The position numbers were made by a program, and so were the translations under genes. Positions 15,911 to 25,614 of a stretch of 64,000 nt of DNA are shown in pieces. Numbering within the stretch: the first letter of the stretch is position 1; every line of letters starts with the position of its first letter. The stretch comes from Methanocorpusculum sp. Its GTDB lineage: Archaea > Halobacteriota > Methanomicrobia > Methanomicrobiales > Methanocorpusculaceae. The notes beneath the pieces are model-generated. The model saw nothing but the letters and a program-made list of their open reading frames with translations, did not search any database and was not told where the DNA came from. The DNA lies in assembly GCA_017399555.1 (NCBI GenBank), contig JAFQBW010000050.1, positions 22,325-86,324 of the forward strand. Direction: 5' to 3'.

Positions 15911-17002
15911 TTACTGTCCGACTTCCCGCTTCTCAAGTTCCGACAAAGCATTCTTCATAATGCCTGCCAGAATCGGGTTTCGAACCTGCGATGCAGAAAC
16001 CAGCGCAGCCTTCGCTTTCTCCCCGCCAATTTTTCCAAGAGAGTTTGCCGCAGCCGCACGGATTCCCGGCTTGGGGTCAGAAAGCGCGGCAATTAACGCA
16101 TCAACAACAGCGTCCCCTTCTGCATGCGAAAGTGCCGCGGCAGCAGCCCGGCGAACGCCCGGCATATCATCTGAGAGAAGCGGAATTAACACTTCATCCA
16201 TCCGCATGCCGCGTTTTCCTGCGGCATCAGCAGCAGCTGTCCGCACAGATGAATCTACGTCCGTCAGGAGCTTTCGCAGAATTGCCGCAGAATCCGTAAC
16301 CTCAGCCATTGCCCGGCGCACCCGGGAATCCGCATCCTCTGCCGCAGAGTCCGGAACTGTCGCATCTAAAACATAGACGGCAAGCGCCCGAACGCCGGCA
16401 TCCGCATCTGAGAGAAGCGGCATCACAGAAAGCAGTGCATCCGAAGAAAGCGCCCTTCCTTTCAGTCCGGAAAGAGCCGCGGAACGGACATCCGGCTCAT
16501 CCGAGAGACGGGAAAGCAGAGCGTCTGTTACCGCATCATCCGGATACCGGGCAAGAGAATATGCCGCAAGAGCGCGGACTTCCGGTGCTGACGCTGAAAG
16601 CGACGCCAGAAGCGGCTGCTTTGCGCACTCGCTTCGCATCTGGCCAAGCGTCTCCACTGCCCCGTACTGCAGATTCAAATCATCAGAGGAAAGTGCAGAA
16701 ACCAGCGTTTTACACGCGGCCTCCCCTCCTTCCATAAACAGCACCTGCGCTGCCTCACGGACATCATCGTCTGCCGAACAGACAAACGGCAGAAACTGAG
16801 AATAATCCGCTATCGTATAATTGCGCAGTGCCCAAAGCATCACCCGGCAGATAAGCGGGGTTTCACTTTGCAGTGCATCCAGAATCAGAGGATAGGCATT
16901 TGCATCCCGCAGGGAGCAGATAGTATTTGCCGCATCCTCAACCTTTGCGAAGTCCTCGGATGATAAATCTGCAACAAGACGGGCAAAGGTTTTTGCGTTC
17001 AT
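15911..17002 (-). CDS. HEAT-repeat protein
   Basis: A 363-residue all-helical solenoid made of about ten HEAT or PBS-lyase-type repeats of roughly 30 residues with the recurrent pattern D-x-x-V-R-x-x-A-A-x-A-L-G. Clear examples are SVRTAAADAAGKRG, GVRRAAAAALSHAEGD and GIRAAAANSLGKIGGE. No lyase or kinase domain is attached, so it is most likely a protein-binding scaffold. The parvulin gene ends only one base upstream of its start, so the two share a transcript; a link to folding or assembly of large complexes is plausible. Confidence 0.8.
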   Translation of the reverse strand: MNAKTFARLVADLSSEDFAKVEDAANTICSLRDANAYPLILDALQSETPLICRVMLWALRNYTIADYSQFLPFVCSADDDVREAAQVLFMEGGEAACKTLVSALSSDDLNLQYGAVETLGQMRSECAKQPLLASLSASAPEVRALAAYSLARYPDDAVTDALLSRLSDEPDVRSAALSGLKGRALSSDALLSVMPLLSDADAGVRALAVYVLDATVPDSAAEDADSRVRRAMAEVTDSAAILRKLLTDVDSSVRTAAADAAGKRGMRMDEVLIPLLSDDMPGVRRAAAAALSHAEGDAVVDALIAALSDPKPGIRAAAANSLGKIGGEKAKAALVSASQVRNPILAGIMKNALSELEKREVGQ

Positions 17003-17003
17003 C

Positions 17004-17285
17004 TTAGTTCTTCACGTCAACGACTTTGATTACATGATAGCCGAACTGAGTCTTGACCGGGCCTACAACATCACCGGCTTTTGCATTGAAGCATGCAGTC
17101 TCGAACGGCTTGACCATCTGGCCTTTGCCGAAGTATCCAAGGTCGCCGCCGGCATTTCCGCTCGGGCACTGGGAGTACATCTTGGCGAGTTTTGCGAAGT
17201 CATCGCCTGCGGCAAGCTTCTGCATAATCTGTTTTGCCTCAGACTCGGTCTTTACTAAAATGTGGGATGCTTTTACACGTACCAT
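17004..17285 (-). CDS. Single-domain parvulin-type peptidyl-prolyl cis-trans isomerase
   Basis: A minimal parvulin of 93 residues. It begins KASHILVKTESEAKQIMQKL (catalytic His7), continues FAKLAKMYSQCPSGNAGGDLGYFGKGQMVKPFETACF, where the Cys and the GGDLG turn are typical, and closes with GPVKTQFGYHVIKV containing the second conserved His. There is no signal peptide, so it acts in the cytoplasm. It is divergent from argG and lies directly upstream of the HEAT-repeat gene. Confidence 0.93.
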   Translation of the reverse strand: MVRVKASHILVKTESEAKQIMQKLAAGDDFAKLAKMYSQCPSGNAGGDLGYFGKGQMVKPFETACFNAKAGDVVGPVKTQFGYHVIKVVDVKN

Positions 17286-17410
17286 AGTAAATACTCATTT
17301 CGTCCGTGAGCGTATAAAGGGTAGAGATTGCCTTCGGATGACATGTACAAGCATTGAATATCTCAGCCGTCAAATGAATATACACTATTCCAATCTGGAG
17401 TAATACATAC

Positions 17411-18622
17411 ATGACTGAAGAAGCACAGAAAGGAGGAAAAGGCACTGTTGTTCTTGCCTTCTCCGGAGGACTTGACACCTCCATTTGCGTTCCAATCTTA
17501 AAGAATATGTACGGCTACGACAAGGTTATCACCGTCGCAGCAGACGTCGGACAGCCGGAATCGGAAGTCAAGATGGCAACCGACAAGGGAAACCTCATCG
17601 CTGACAAGCACTATACCTTAGACTTACGCGAGGCATTCGTCAGAGAACACGTCTTCCCGGCAATCAAGGCAAACGCACTCTACGAAGGATACCCAATGGG
17701 AACTGCACTTGCAAGACCGCTTATCGCATCCGAGATTGCAAAGATTGCAAAGCAGGAAGGAGCAAAGGCAGTCGGTCACGGATGTACCGGTAAAGGAAAC
17801 GACCAGCTCAGATTCGACTACATCTTCCGCTTAAACGGCCTCGAAATCATCGCACCAATGCGTGAGCACAACATGCGCCGCGACTGGGAAATTGAATATG
17901 CAGAACAGAACAACATCCCAATCCCGGTCAAGAAGGACACCCCGTGGAGTGTTGACGAGAACATCTGGTCCCGCAGTATCGAAGGCGGCCGCTTAGAAGA
18001 GCCGGCATACCACCCGCCGGAGGAAATCTACCACTGGACCGCACCATTAAAGGACGCACCGGATGAGCCGGAAATCATCTCCATTGGATTCGAGAACGGT
18101 GTCCCGGTCTCCTTAAACGGCGAGAAGATGGCAGGTGTTGACTTAATCGTTGCCTTAAACAAGATTGCAGGAAAGCACTCTGTTGGAAGAAACGATATGG
18201 TCGAGGACCGTGTCTTAGGTCTCAAAGCACGTGAGAACTACGAGCACCCGGCAGCAACCGTCTTAATCGCTGCACACGCCGACTTAGAGAAGCTTGTTCT
18301 CTCCCGCTTCGAACTCAAGTTCAAGCACATCGTTGACGACCAGTGGGCAGAACTCGCCTACATGGGATTAATCCACGAGCCGCTCTACCACGACCTGGGA
18401 GCCTTCATCAACAAGACCCAGGAACGCGTTACCGGAACTGTTGACGTCCAGCTCTTCAAGGGAGGACTCCACATCATGGGACGTTCCTCTCCGTTCGCAC
18501 TCTACTCCGAGGACTTAGTTTCCTTCGATACCAACACCGGCATCGACCAGCGCGACTCCATTGGATACTCCAAGTACTACGGTCTTCAGGGAAGACTCTT
18601 AAACCAGCTCCAGAACGAGTAA
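17411..18622 (+). CDS. argG: Argininosuccinate synthase
   Basis: Joins citrulline and aspartate with ATP in arginine synthesis. The 403 residues carry the PP-loop [13 protein letters not shown] (residues 14-26), [15 protein letters not shown] near 120-135 and [15 protein letters not shown] near 150-165. A TATA-like AATATACACTA lies about 30 bp before the start, giving a short leader. Codon use is the strongly biased high-expression type. The glycosyltransferase gene follows after 1 bp, which ties it to the same transcript despite the unrelated role. Confidence 0.96.
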   Translation: MTEEAQKGGKGTVVLAFSGGLDTSICVPILKNMYGYDKVITVAADVGQPESEVKMATDKGNLIADKHYTLDLREAFVREHVFPAIKANALYEGYPMGTALARPLIASEIAKIAKQEGAKAVGHGCTGKGNDQLRFDYIFRLNGLEIIAPMREHNMRRDWEIEYAEQNNIPIPVKKDTPWSVDENIWSRSIEGGRLEEPAYHPPEEIYHWTAPLKDAPDEPEIISIGFENGVPVSLNGEKMAGVDLIVALNKIAGKHSVGRNDMVEDRVLGLKARENYEHPAATVLIAAHADLEKLVLSRFELKFKHIVDDQWAELAYMGLIHEPLYHDLGAFINKTQERVTGTVDVQLFKGGLHIMGRSSPFALYSEDLVSFDTNTGIDQRDSIGYSKYYGLQGRLLNQLQNE

Positions 18623-18623
18623 G

Positions 18624-19562
18624 ATGACCGAGATTAACCGGGATTTGGTCTGTGTCTTACTGCCGACGCTGAATGAGAAGGATACCATTGGTCCGGTGAT
18701 TGAAGGACTGAAGGCACAAGGATATCATAATATCCTTGTTGCTGACGGCCGCTCTACAGACGGAACGGCAGAAATCGCGGCAGATCTCGGGGCAAAGGTC
18801 TTTGTTCAGCAGGGCAAAGGAAAAGGTCAGGCAATGATTGAGGCGTTCTCAATCATCGAAGACCCATATGTGTTAATGCTTGACGGAGACGGAACAAATC
18901 CGCCGGAGTTTGCTGATGCCATGGTTGAACCGCTCTTTGCAGGACGGGCTGATCATGTTATCGGAAACCGCCTGGCAGATTACGAGAAGGGAGCTCTTAC
19001 CAAACTGAACCGGTTCGGAAACGATGTGATGAACCGGATGTTTAAGTGGGCGCATGGGGTCTATATGACGGATATTCTCTCCGGATACAGGGCTTTTACG
19101 AAAGCATCCCTGGAACAGATGCACCTGACAGAGTCCGGTTTCGAGATTGAGACAGAGATTTCCGCAGAAATCGTGCACCACAATCTCCGCTTCGAAGTTG
19201 TTCCAACGTACTACAAGAAGCGTCCGGGATCTCCTACCAAGCTGAACCCGATTAAGGACGGAGCACGGATTCTCCGTGCCATCAACAGATACGGAAAGAT
19301 GAACAATCCGATATTCCATTTCGGAACTATCGGTGTGATTCTCTCGGTTATTGGTTTCCTCTGCGGTCTCTATGTTGTCTCCGAGTGGTTCCAGGGAATT
19401 GAGCACCTGCCGCTGACGATTCTGACCATGCTTCTTATCGTCACGGGTATCCTGGTGTTTATGATTGGACTCTTAAGCGATATGATTGTTGCATACCACC
19501 GCGAGGAGATTCGCGAGATTTCCCTGCTGAAAGCAGAAATTGAAGAGTTAAAGAAGAGATAA
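18624..19562 (+). CDS. aglJ: AglJ-type family 2 glycosyltransferase (dolichol phosphate hexosyltransferase-like)
   Basis: A 312-residue GT-A enzyme that resembles AglJ, which starts archaeal N-glycan assembly by loading a hexose on dolichol phosphate. Motifs are LLPTLNEKDTIGPVIEGL at the start, ADGRSTDGT near 40, MLDGDGTNPP (the metal-binding DxD-type site) near 86-95, and DILSGYRAFTKASL near 152-165. Two C-terminal transmembrane helices (about 235-256 and 266-290) anchor it to the membrane. The family call is strong; the exact sugar is unknown. Confidence 0.85.
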   Translation: MTEINRDLVCVLLPTLNEKDTIGPVIEGLKAQGYHNILVADGRSTDGTAEIAADLGAKVFVQQGKGKGQAMIEAFSIIEDPYVLMLDGDGTNPPEFADAMVEPLFAGRADHVIGNRLADYEKGALTKLNRFGNDVMNRMFKWAHGVYMTDILSGYRAFTKASLEQMHLTESGFEIETEISAEIVHHNLRFEVVPTYYKKRPGSPTKLNPIKDGARILRAINRYGKMNNPIFHFGTIGVILSVIGFLCGLYVVSEWFQGIEHLPLTILTMLLIVTGILVFMIGLLSDMIVAYHREEIREISLLKAEIEELKKR

Positions 19563-19787
19563 CTCTCTTACCAACGTTTTTTCTTTTTTGTATTTCCCGT
19601 CACCATACAGACCTGCATCTGCATTTTCCCCGTATATGCCGAATGCCGTTACTAGAAACAATATTTTTGTGCAAGAAATAAACCATATAATGATTCACAA
19701 AAACATGTCGAAATTCCTGCCGCATCCAAGATTTTGATAACCTTTCGCGGCAAGAAAAGTAGCATAACCACAACAGAGAAAAGAACC

Positions 19788-20204
19788 ATGAAGAAACTGC
19801 TCATTATTGGAACCCTCCTGCTTCTCTGTGTGTTTGGAGCAGGATGTGTAAACACAGAAATAACTGAACCGGGAAAAACCATCCCAAACATCCCGGCAGA
19901 AGACCATCCGCCGGTAACGCTGCAGCCAATTGTCGGCGAGTGGGAAGGATATGATGCACAGACCAAAACAACATACGAGGCAACATTCCTCTATGACGGC
20001 TATGCAAAACTGGAAATCGAAAAAGAACAGCCCAGTGAAGACAAAGAATCCATACTCTTTGGAGCATGGGAAGGAAACAGCCCGAACTACCAGATTAAAC
20101 TGAATCTCGGAAACTATACCCTAACCATACTGGAAGAAGGAAAGTCCGCAAAGCTGACCACACCGGACAACAGAGCAGTCACTCTGCGCTATGAATCATT
20201 CTGA
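19788..20204 (+). CDS. Small secreted lipoprotein
   Basis: A 138-residue protein with a signal peptide and lipobox, MKKLLIIGTLLLLCVFGAGC, so Cys20 is the probable lipid attachment site. The ATG at 19788 was chosen because it starts the signal peptide exactly; a frame opening 18 codons earlier adds hydrophilic residues. After a Pro-rich linker the mature part looks like a compact beta domain (EWEGYDAQTKTTYEATFLYDGYAKLEIEK) similar in pattern to lipocalin-like lipoproteins. No function is assigned. It ends 8 bp into the convergent tiaS gene. Confidence 0.65.
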   Translation: MKKLLIIGTLLLLCVFGAGCVNTEITEPGKTIPNIPAEDHPPVTLQPIVGEWEGYDAQTKTTYEATFLYDGYAKLEIEKEQPSEDKESILFGAWEGNSPNYQIKLNLGNYTLTILEEGKSAKLTTPDNRAVTLRYESF

Positions 20205-21392
20205 AATCCGACAGACAGGTTTAGCAAGATGCCTGCGGGCATCCGGCGGGACCTCATACCAGCCGGCAGAAAGTATGCGTTTTGTATAGACCGGTTCACG
20301 AACTCTGCCGGAACAGTCCCGGCACTTGTATCCCTTGCCCTTTCCGGCAGACGTCATTCTGCCCCCGCATACCGGACAGCACGGAGACACCCGCACCTCT
20401 TTTTTTGCCGGACTGCGCAGACAAAACTTTTCCACATGGATAACTCCACCCTGGAAGCTGCCGAAAACTGTCAGCTCATCCCCTTCCAAGAGTTCGCGCA
20501 CCACAGAACGGAACGACTTCGTCGGCTCAAACGCATAGCAGACCACCCCGTCAACAGCGAACGAAACATGCCCCCCGCGCTGAGTCGTCGGCAGAGCCGT
20601 AACTGTTCCGTCGAAAACATAAGACCTTCCTTCCAGGAACTCACCAGTGAAGGAAAGCATATGCGCATCCGTTCCCTGATTTGTTTCCCAGATAACAAAC
20701 CGGCTGACCTCTTCTGTTTTCAGATACGAGACAGCTTTTTTCACCCACTCCGGAGACTCCCCGCGGATTCCAAACAGCACCGGATCTTTTCCATGCGGAA
20801 TACAGACCGGTTTGTCTGCGGAAAAATCCCAGGTATCCCAGACATGCGGAAAGGTCGCTTCTGCAGACTCGCGAATGGATTCCGCATCAAAAACCCGCGG
20901 CGTTCCAAACGCTTCCGGCTTCCGGTATGCCAGATACTCATAGGTTTTATCCGGCAGCTCTGCGCAGATTGCCGCAAGTGCCCCAATCAACCCCCGTTCG
21001 TTTTTGTATCCGCGATACACAGCCCCGACCGAATCAAGAACCGCCTTTGCTTCCTCTACCGTACAGAACTCCCGAAGCGCCTGATAGTAAAAATCCGGCG
21101 CAGGCTTTTTTGCACAGACCGCAAAACCCGGATTCGTATTCTCACAATCAAACATCCCGTATTTTTCTATAAACTCGCCGGCGGTTTGTGACGCAAATTC
21201 CATATCCCCGTCAAACTCAATGCACACCCCGGCATTTCCGCGTGTTTTCCACGGCACATTCGGATTCAGACGGATTAAACGCATATTTTTAACCGTACAG
21301 CCGCCCGCCTCGAGCGCTTCTGCTATGAGCGCTGCAAGGTACGTTGTACACATACCATCCGGAGAATCCGTATCATCAAGTCCCAGATACAT
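20196..21392 (-). CDS. tiaS: tRNA(Ile2) 2-agmatinylcytidine synthetase TiaS
   Basis: Attaches agmatine to C34 of tRNA-Ile(CAU), letting it read AUA; found only in archaea. The 398 residues start MYLGLDDTDSPDGMCTTYLAAL, the kinase-like TCKD motif region, and RGNAGVCIEFD follows near 52-62. An OB-fold (about 255-325) and a zinc ribbon, CPVCGGRMTS and CRDCSGR near 340-370, end the protein. It is convergent with the lipoprotein gene and has a short spacer to the divergent ppx gene. Confidence 0.93.
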   Translation of the reverse strand: MYLGLDDTDSPDGMCTTYLAALIAEALEAGGCTVKNMRLIRLNPNVPWKTRGNAGVCIEFDGDMEFASQTAGEFIEKYGMFDCENTNPGFAVCAKKPAPDFYYQALREFCTVEEAKAVLDSVGAVYRGYKNERGLIGALAAICAELPDKTYEYLAYRKPEAFGTPRVFDAESIRESAEATFPHVWDTWDFSADKPVCIPHGKDPVLFGIRGESPEWVKKAVSYLKTEEVSRFVIWETNQGTDAHMLSFTGEFLEGRSYVFDGTVTALPTTQRGGHVSFAVDGVVCYAFEPTKSFRSVVRELLEGDELTVFGSFQGGVIHVEKFCLRSPAKKEVRVSPCCPVCGGRMTSAGKGKGYKCRDCSGRVREPVYTKRILSAGWYEVPPDARRHLAKPVCRISE

Positions 21393-21492
21393 AAACGAGT
21401 ATCATATATTGGCCGCTGGAAGAAGATAGTATTTTTCCTTCCCCGTTGAGGACATTTATATGGAAATCCGTGAAAATTATAGATAACAGGCT

Positions 21493-22380
21493 ATGTACGG
21501 CATAATAGATATCGGGTCAAATACCATCCGCCTCGTCTTGTATATTGTCAGGGACGGAAAAATTCTCCCGATGCTCAACAAGAAGTTCACTGCAGGACTT
21601 GCAGGATACATCAAAAAAGGACATATGAGCGACAAGGGAAAAGAGAAACTCATCGAAGTTCTGATCGAATTCCGCCATATTCTCACCCATATACAAACCG
21701 CAGAACTGTTCTGTATCGCAACAGCCCCTTTAAGAAATATTGACAATACCAAAGAGATTTGTGCCGCTGTTCTGGAACGGACCGGGTTTTCCATAACTGT
21801 CCTTTCCGGAGAAGAGGAAGCGCTGTATGATTACTATGGTGCAATGCAGTCCGTACAGGAACCAAGCGGGCTCGTAATTGACATAGGAGGCGGCAGTACC
21901 GAGTTTGTGTTCTATACAGAAAATTCCGTAAAATCCGTCTATTCTCTTCCAATCGGTTCGCTTACTGCATACACCACCTATGTAAAAACCATCCTTCCAA
22001 GCAAAAAAGAGGAGAAGCTGATTGCCGAAGCGATTCGCGAGGCCGCATCAGACCTGCCGAAAGAGCGGCCGGAGGTTATCTGCGGAGTCGGCGGTTCAAT
22101 TCGTGCCGCAGTAAAAATCTACAATGAACTCTTCGAAAATACCCTGCCTGCAGGACGAGTGGATTTGAAAAAACTGCAGACTCTGCTGAAGATTCCGCAG
22201 GACACGCTGGCAAAGGCAATCCTGAAAATCTCGCCGGAACGGATTCATACCTTCATCCCCGGACTGATTCTTCTCTGCACGATTGCAGAGATGTGGGACA
22301 TCACGAAGATTTCTGTCAGTACCTCCGGCGTGAAGGAAGGATATCTGGCAGCACGTCTGCAGGAGCGCGGGGTGCTCTGA
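21493..22380 (+). CDS. ppx: Exopolyphosphatase (Ppx/GppA family, short form)
   Basis: A 295-residue member of the actin-like ASKHA fold that removes phosphate from polyphosphate or from pppGpp. MYGIIDIGSNTIRLVLY is the first phosphate-binding loop. LSGEEEALYDYYG near 110 is the signature block, and GLVIDIGGGSTEFVFY near 131-146 is the second loop. The C-terminal HD domain of long bacterial Ppx is absent. It ends inside the start of ppk (TGATG), so synthesis and breakdown of polyphosphate are coupled in one transcript. Confidence 0.9.
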   Translation: MYGIIDIGSNTIRLVLYIVRDGKILPMLNKKFTAGLAGYIKKGHMSDKGKEKLIEVLIEFRHILTHIQTAELFCIATAPLRNIDNTKEICAAVLERTGFSITVLSGEEEALYDYYGAMQSVQEPSGLVIDIGGGSTEFVFYTENSVKSVYSLPIGSLTAYTTYVKTILPSKKEEKLIAEAIREAASDLPKERPEVICGVGGSIRAAVKIYNELFENTLPAGRVDLKKLQTLLKIPQDTLAKAILKISPERIHTFIPGLILLCTIAEMWDITKISVSTSGVKEGYLAARLQERGVL

Positions 22381-24464
22381 TGCCTGCCCCCTATATGCAG
22401 AACCGGGAGCTTTCCTGGCTGCGGTTCAATGAACGTGTTTTGGCAGAAGCGGCAGATGAAAGCGTCCCGCTTCTGGAACGGCTCAAGTTCCTCTCCATTT
22501 TCACGAGCAATCTGGACGAGTTTTTCATGATCCGGGTTGGAAGTCTCTTCGATTTACAGTCGGTGAACGCTGAGGCGCTGGATTCCAAGACCGGGATGAC
22601 CCCGAAAGAACAGCTCGATAAACTGTATGCGAGTGTACATCCGCTCATCAAAAAACGTGATGAGGTGTATTTCACCGTGGAGCAGAGGCTTCGAAAAGAA
22701 GGAATCGTCAACCTCTCAACAGCAGAGCTTTGCATTGAGGAGTTCCGCTTTGTCAAGCAGTACTATGAACAGGAGATTGCCCCAATCCTTTCCCCGCAGA
22801 TTGTAGATTCCCATCATCCCTTCCCGCATCTGCAAAGCAAAGTCCTGCATATCGGGGCTGTCCTGAAAGAGGAGGAAAAAACTCTCTTCGGTGTCATCCC
22901 TGTCCCGTCATCCCTGCCGGATATCATACAGATTCCGGGAACTGGCGTGCGGTACGTCAGAGTCGAGGACATCATCCTCGACCATGTGGAGCAGGTCTTT
23001 TCGATGTATCGGATTGCAGAAAAGACCATATTCTGCATCACGAGAAACGCGGACATCCATCCGGATGATGAAGCCTTTGACGTGAATCAGGATTTCCGGT
23101 CGAAGATGCAAAGGCTCCTGCAGGAACGCAGGCGTCTTGCCGCTGTCCGCCTGGAACTGAACAGCCCGGTCTCCGCAGAGTTTGAGAACTATCTCTGCGA
23201 GACGCTGGAGCTGAACCCTGAGCAGGTGTTTGTCTCCCGTGCCCCGCTGAAACTGTCCTATGCCTTCAGCCTGACAGCCCCGGACGGAGCAGAGAATCTG
23301 TGCTACAAGCCGTTTTCCCCCTGTCGGACGCCCGGGGTTTCCTACGACGGGCTGTTTCGCCAGATTGCAAAGCAGGATATTCTGCTGTCCTACCCGTTCG
23401 AAAGCATGACGCCGTTTCTCCGTCTGATAAAAGAGGCCGCGGCTGATAAGAACGTTATTTCAATCAAGATTACCATCTACCGCCTGGCACGCAAGGCAAA
23501 GCTGGTGGATTATCTCTGCCGGGCAGCAGAGAACGGGAAGGACGTCACAGTCTTTATTGAGCTTCGTGCACGCTTTGACGAGCAGAACAATATTGACTGG
23601 TCAGAACGTCTGGAGGATGCAGGATGCAGAATCATCTACGGATTCGAGGAGTACAAGATTCACTCCAAGGTCTGTCTGATTACCCGGAAAGAAAAGAGTT
23701 CCATCCGGTACTATACCCAGATTGGAACGGGCAATTACAACGAACGAACCGCTGCGCAGTACACGGATGTATCGCTGATGACCGCAAACCAGCAGATCGG
23801 ATTGGAAGCAAACGAGTTCTTCCGCAACATGGCGCTTGGAAATCTCTACGGGAACTATTCCCATCTGCTGGTCTCTCCGGTGAGCCTTAAGGAAACAGTG
23901 CTTCGGTTAATTGACGAGGAGACGGCAAAAGGCCCGTCGGGCAGGATTCTGGTAAAGATTAACTCCATGACCGACGTGGATGTGATTGAGCATCTGCAGA
24001 AGGCTTCCGCCGCCGGCGTGCAGGTGAATCTGATTGTCCGCGGCATCTGCTGTATTCTGCCGGGAATCCCGGGCCTTACGGAGAACATCACCGTTCGAAG
24101 CATCGTTGGACGGTTCCTCGAACACTCGCGGATTTATGTGTTCGGAGATGGAGCGGAGGCGAAGATGTATATCGCATCAGCAGATTTCATGACCAGAAAC
24201 ACCGAGCGCCGGGTGGAAGTTGCCTGCCCGATTTACAGCCCGGCAGTGCGGGAGAAACTGATGCACATCTTAGAGACCGAGCTTGCGGATACCGTAAAGG
24301 CCCGGATGATGAAGCCTGACGGAACATATGAGCGGATTTCAGCTGACGGAATTGACAGCCAGCAGGTACTGCTGGAAGAAGCGGAAGCCGCAGAACGCGC
24401 CATCCCCGAGCAGGTTGAAGGATTCGTGCGGTCGCTTCTTACAAAGTTTCGCGACTGGCGGTAA
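22380..24464 (+). CDS. ppk: Polyphosphate kinase 1
   Basis: Reversibly builds long polyphosphate chains from ATP. With the start at the TGATG overlap the protein has 694 residues, the usual PPK1 length. MQNRELSWLRFNERVLAEA is the N domain opening. YPFESMTPFLRLIKEAA leads to the PLD-like catalytic core. EYKIHSKVCLI near residue 420 holds the autophosphorylated His, and the second PLD-like domain follows with AKMYIASADFMTRNTERRVEVACPI near 600. An upstream in-frame ATG at 22293 lies within ppx and was rejected. Confidence 0.95.
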   Translation: MPAPYMQNRELSWLRFNERVLAEAADESVPLLERLKFLSIFTSNLDEFFMIRVGSLFDLQSVNAEALDSKTGMTPKEQLDKLYASVHPLIKKRDEVYFTVEQRLRKEGIVNLSTAELCIEEFRFVKQYYEQEIAPILSPQIVDSHHPFPHLQSKVLHIGAVLKEEEKTLFGVIPVPSSLPDIIQIPGTGVRYVRVEDIILDHVEQVFSMYRIAEKTIFCITRNADIHPDDEAFDVNQDFRSKMQRLLQERRRLAAVRLELNSPVSAEFENYLCETLELNPEQVFVSRAPLKLSYAFSLTAPDGAENLCYKPFSPCRTPGVSYDGLFRQIAKQDILLSYPFESMTPFLRLIKEAAADKNVISIKITIYRLARKAKLVDYLCRAAENGKDVTVFIELRARFDEQNNIDWSERLEDAGCRIIYGFEEYKIHSKVCLITRKEKSSIRYYTQIGTGNYNERTAAQYTDVSLMTANQQIGLEANEFFRNMALGNLYGNYSHLLVSPVSLKETVLRLIDEETAKGPSGRILVKINSMTDVDVIEHLQKASAAGVQVNLIVRGICCILPGIPGLTENITVRSIVGRFLEHSRIYVFGDGAEAKMYIASADFMTRNTERRVEVACPIYSPAVREKLMHILETELADTVKARMMKPDGTYERISADGIDSQQVLLEEAEAAERAIPEQVEGFVRSLLTKFRDWR

Positions 24465-24508
24465 GCGGACGGCACATTAATCCCTTCGCAGATGAAATGG
24501 TTATCTGT

Positions 24509-25435
24509 ATGCGGTATTATCTGCGAAACGACACCCTGATTATCCGCGGCGATTTCCGTGCGGCAAGCAACGGCGCGGAAGGCGGATTAAAGGATGCAAA
24601 GACGCTTCTAAACGTCAGCATACCGCGGGGCTTTTCAGAAAATGCCGCAGGGTATCTGGAACGCATCTCGGCGCGGAACGGATTTCTGCATCCGTACTTC
24701 GGGCTTTTAACAGCCGTTCCCATGCAGAATCTCTGCATTGCCCAGTACGATTACATAACAGCCTTTGTAACCGCCGCCGTATCAGACAGAAACCGCACCA
24801 TCAATATCATTGTAACCTCCGCAAAACCGCTGACGGATGCCGCGCTTCTTGGTGCGATGATGACCGTAACGGAGGCAAAGATGAAGGTTATTGCCGAGCG
24901 GAAACTTCCGGCAACAGCCCAATCCACCGATGCGGTAATCGTCGCCGCGGAAAAGAACGGCTCTGCCGCAGAAGAGTTCGCCGGCCCCTTAACGGAGGTC
25001 GGCATGCGGATTGCAAAAGCCGTATCCCATGCTTTAACAGAAGCCTTTGTCCGCTTCGACAACTATCTCTTAACCAACTGGGGAATTTCCAGGGGATGGG
25101 GAGGAGGGGCATCTGCTCTTATGAAGCGCAAACGCCCGTCCTTTTTTATCCTCAGCCGCTACGGAGGCGAACACTGGAACGAATGGGTGCCGGAAGGCTG
25201 TCCCTACCATCCCTGCCATAATTTTGCAGAACAGCAGTGCGACTTCTGCTACTGCCCGCTCTACCCCTGTAAGGATACGGAACTCTCGGAAGAGATTGAT
25301 ACGCCTGCAGGAAAACTCTGGAGCTGTATGGACTGCCGCTTCATCCACGAGCCGGCGGTTGTAAAACATCTCAAAGAAAATCCCGAAGCGGGAATGGCTG
25401 AACTGAAAGCGGTTCTCAGGAACGCGGGAAAATAG
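24509..25435 (+). CDS. cbiZ: Adenosylcobinamide amidohydrolase CbiZ fused to a Cys-rich domain
   Basis: CbiZ removes the side chain from imported cobinamide so that archaea can salvage it for B12, which methanogens need for methyl transfer. Residues 1-195 hold the CbiZ domain (MRYYLRNDTLIIRGDFRAASNG, AQYDYITAFVTAAVSDRNRTINIIV). The C-terminal 90 residues form a Cys-rich zinc-finger-like domain with CPYHPCHNFAEQQCDFCYCPLYPC and a later CMDC pair. This fusion is known in methanogens. MRYYLRN was taken as the start (308 residues); an ATG at 24497 adds four residues. It follows ppk by 44 bp. Confidence 0.85.
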   Translation: MRYYLRNDTLIIRGDFRAASNGAEGGLKDAKTLLNVSIPRGFSENAAGYLERISARNGFLHPYFGLLTAVPMQNLCIAQYDYITAFVTAAVSDRNRTINIIVTSAKPLTDAALLGAMMTVTEAKMKVIAERKLPATAQSTDAVIVAAEKNGSAAEEFAGPLTEVGMRIAKAVSHALTEAFVRFDNYLLTNWGISRGWGGGASALMKRKRPSFFILSRYGGEHWNEWVPEGCPYHPCHNFAEQQCDFCYCPLYPCKDTELSEEIDTPAGKLWSCMDCRFIHEPAVVKHLKENPEAGMAELKAVLRNAGK

Positions 25436-25455
25436 AATACAAAAGGGAAAAACCC

Positions 25456-25614
25456 TTACTTTCTCTTTTTGGGTTTTGACTTGCAGGCACATGCCGCGCC
25501 GCATCCGCATCCGCAGTCGCCCTGAAGCGCCTTGCGGACCATCTTTATGAAAAAGAAAAGGATTGCCGCGGCAACCGCCACAAAGGCGATTCCCCAGACA
25601 ATATCAGAAACCAA
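25456..25614 (-). CDS. FeoB-associated Cys-rich membrane protein
   Basis: A 52-residue protein with one transmembrane helix (about 6-25) and a C-terminal CGCGCGAACAC cluster followed by a basic tail. This matches small proteins found after feoB that are thought to aid ferrous iron uptake. I chose a TTG start at 25614 because GGAGG sits 8 bp upstream at 25623-25627 and the helix then begins at once. An ATG at 25659 would add 15 hydrophilic residues. Either start overlaps the end of feoB, showing translational coupling. Confidence 0.75.
   Translation of the reverse strand: MVSDIVWGIAFVAVAAAILFFFIKMVRKALQGDCGCGCGAACACKSKPKKRK

Noticed and set aside
20229..21191. A 320-codon frame on the plus strand over tiaS
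   Set aside because: It is fully antisense to tiaS, whose motifs are complete. The encoded protein is rich in Arg, His, Pro and Ser as expected of a shadow frame in GC-rich coding DNA.
22293..22379. Longer N-terminus for polyphosphate kinase
   Set aside because: These 29 codons overlap ppx; the TGATG junction gives the standard PPK1 start.
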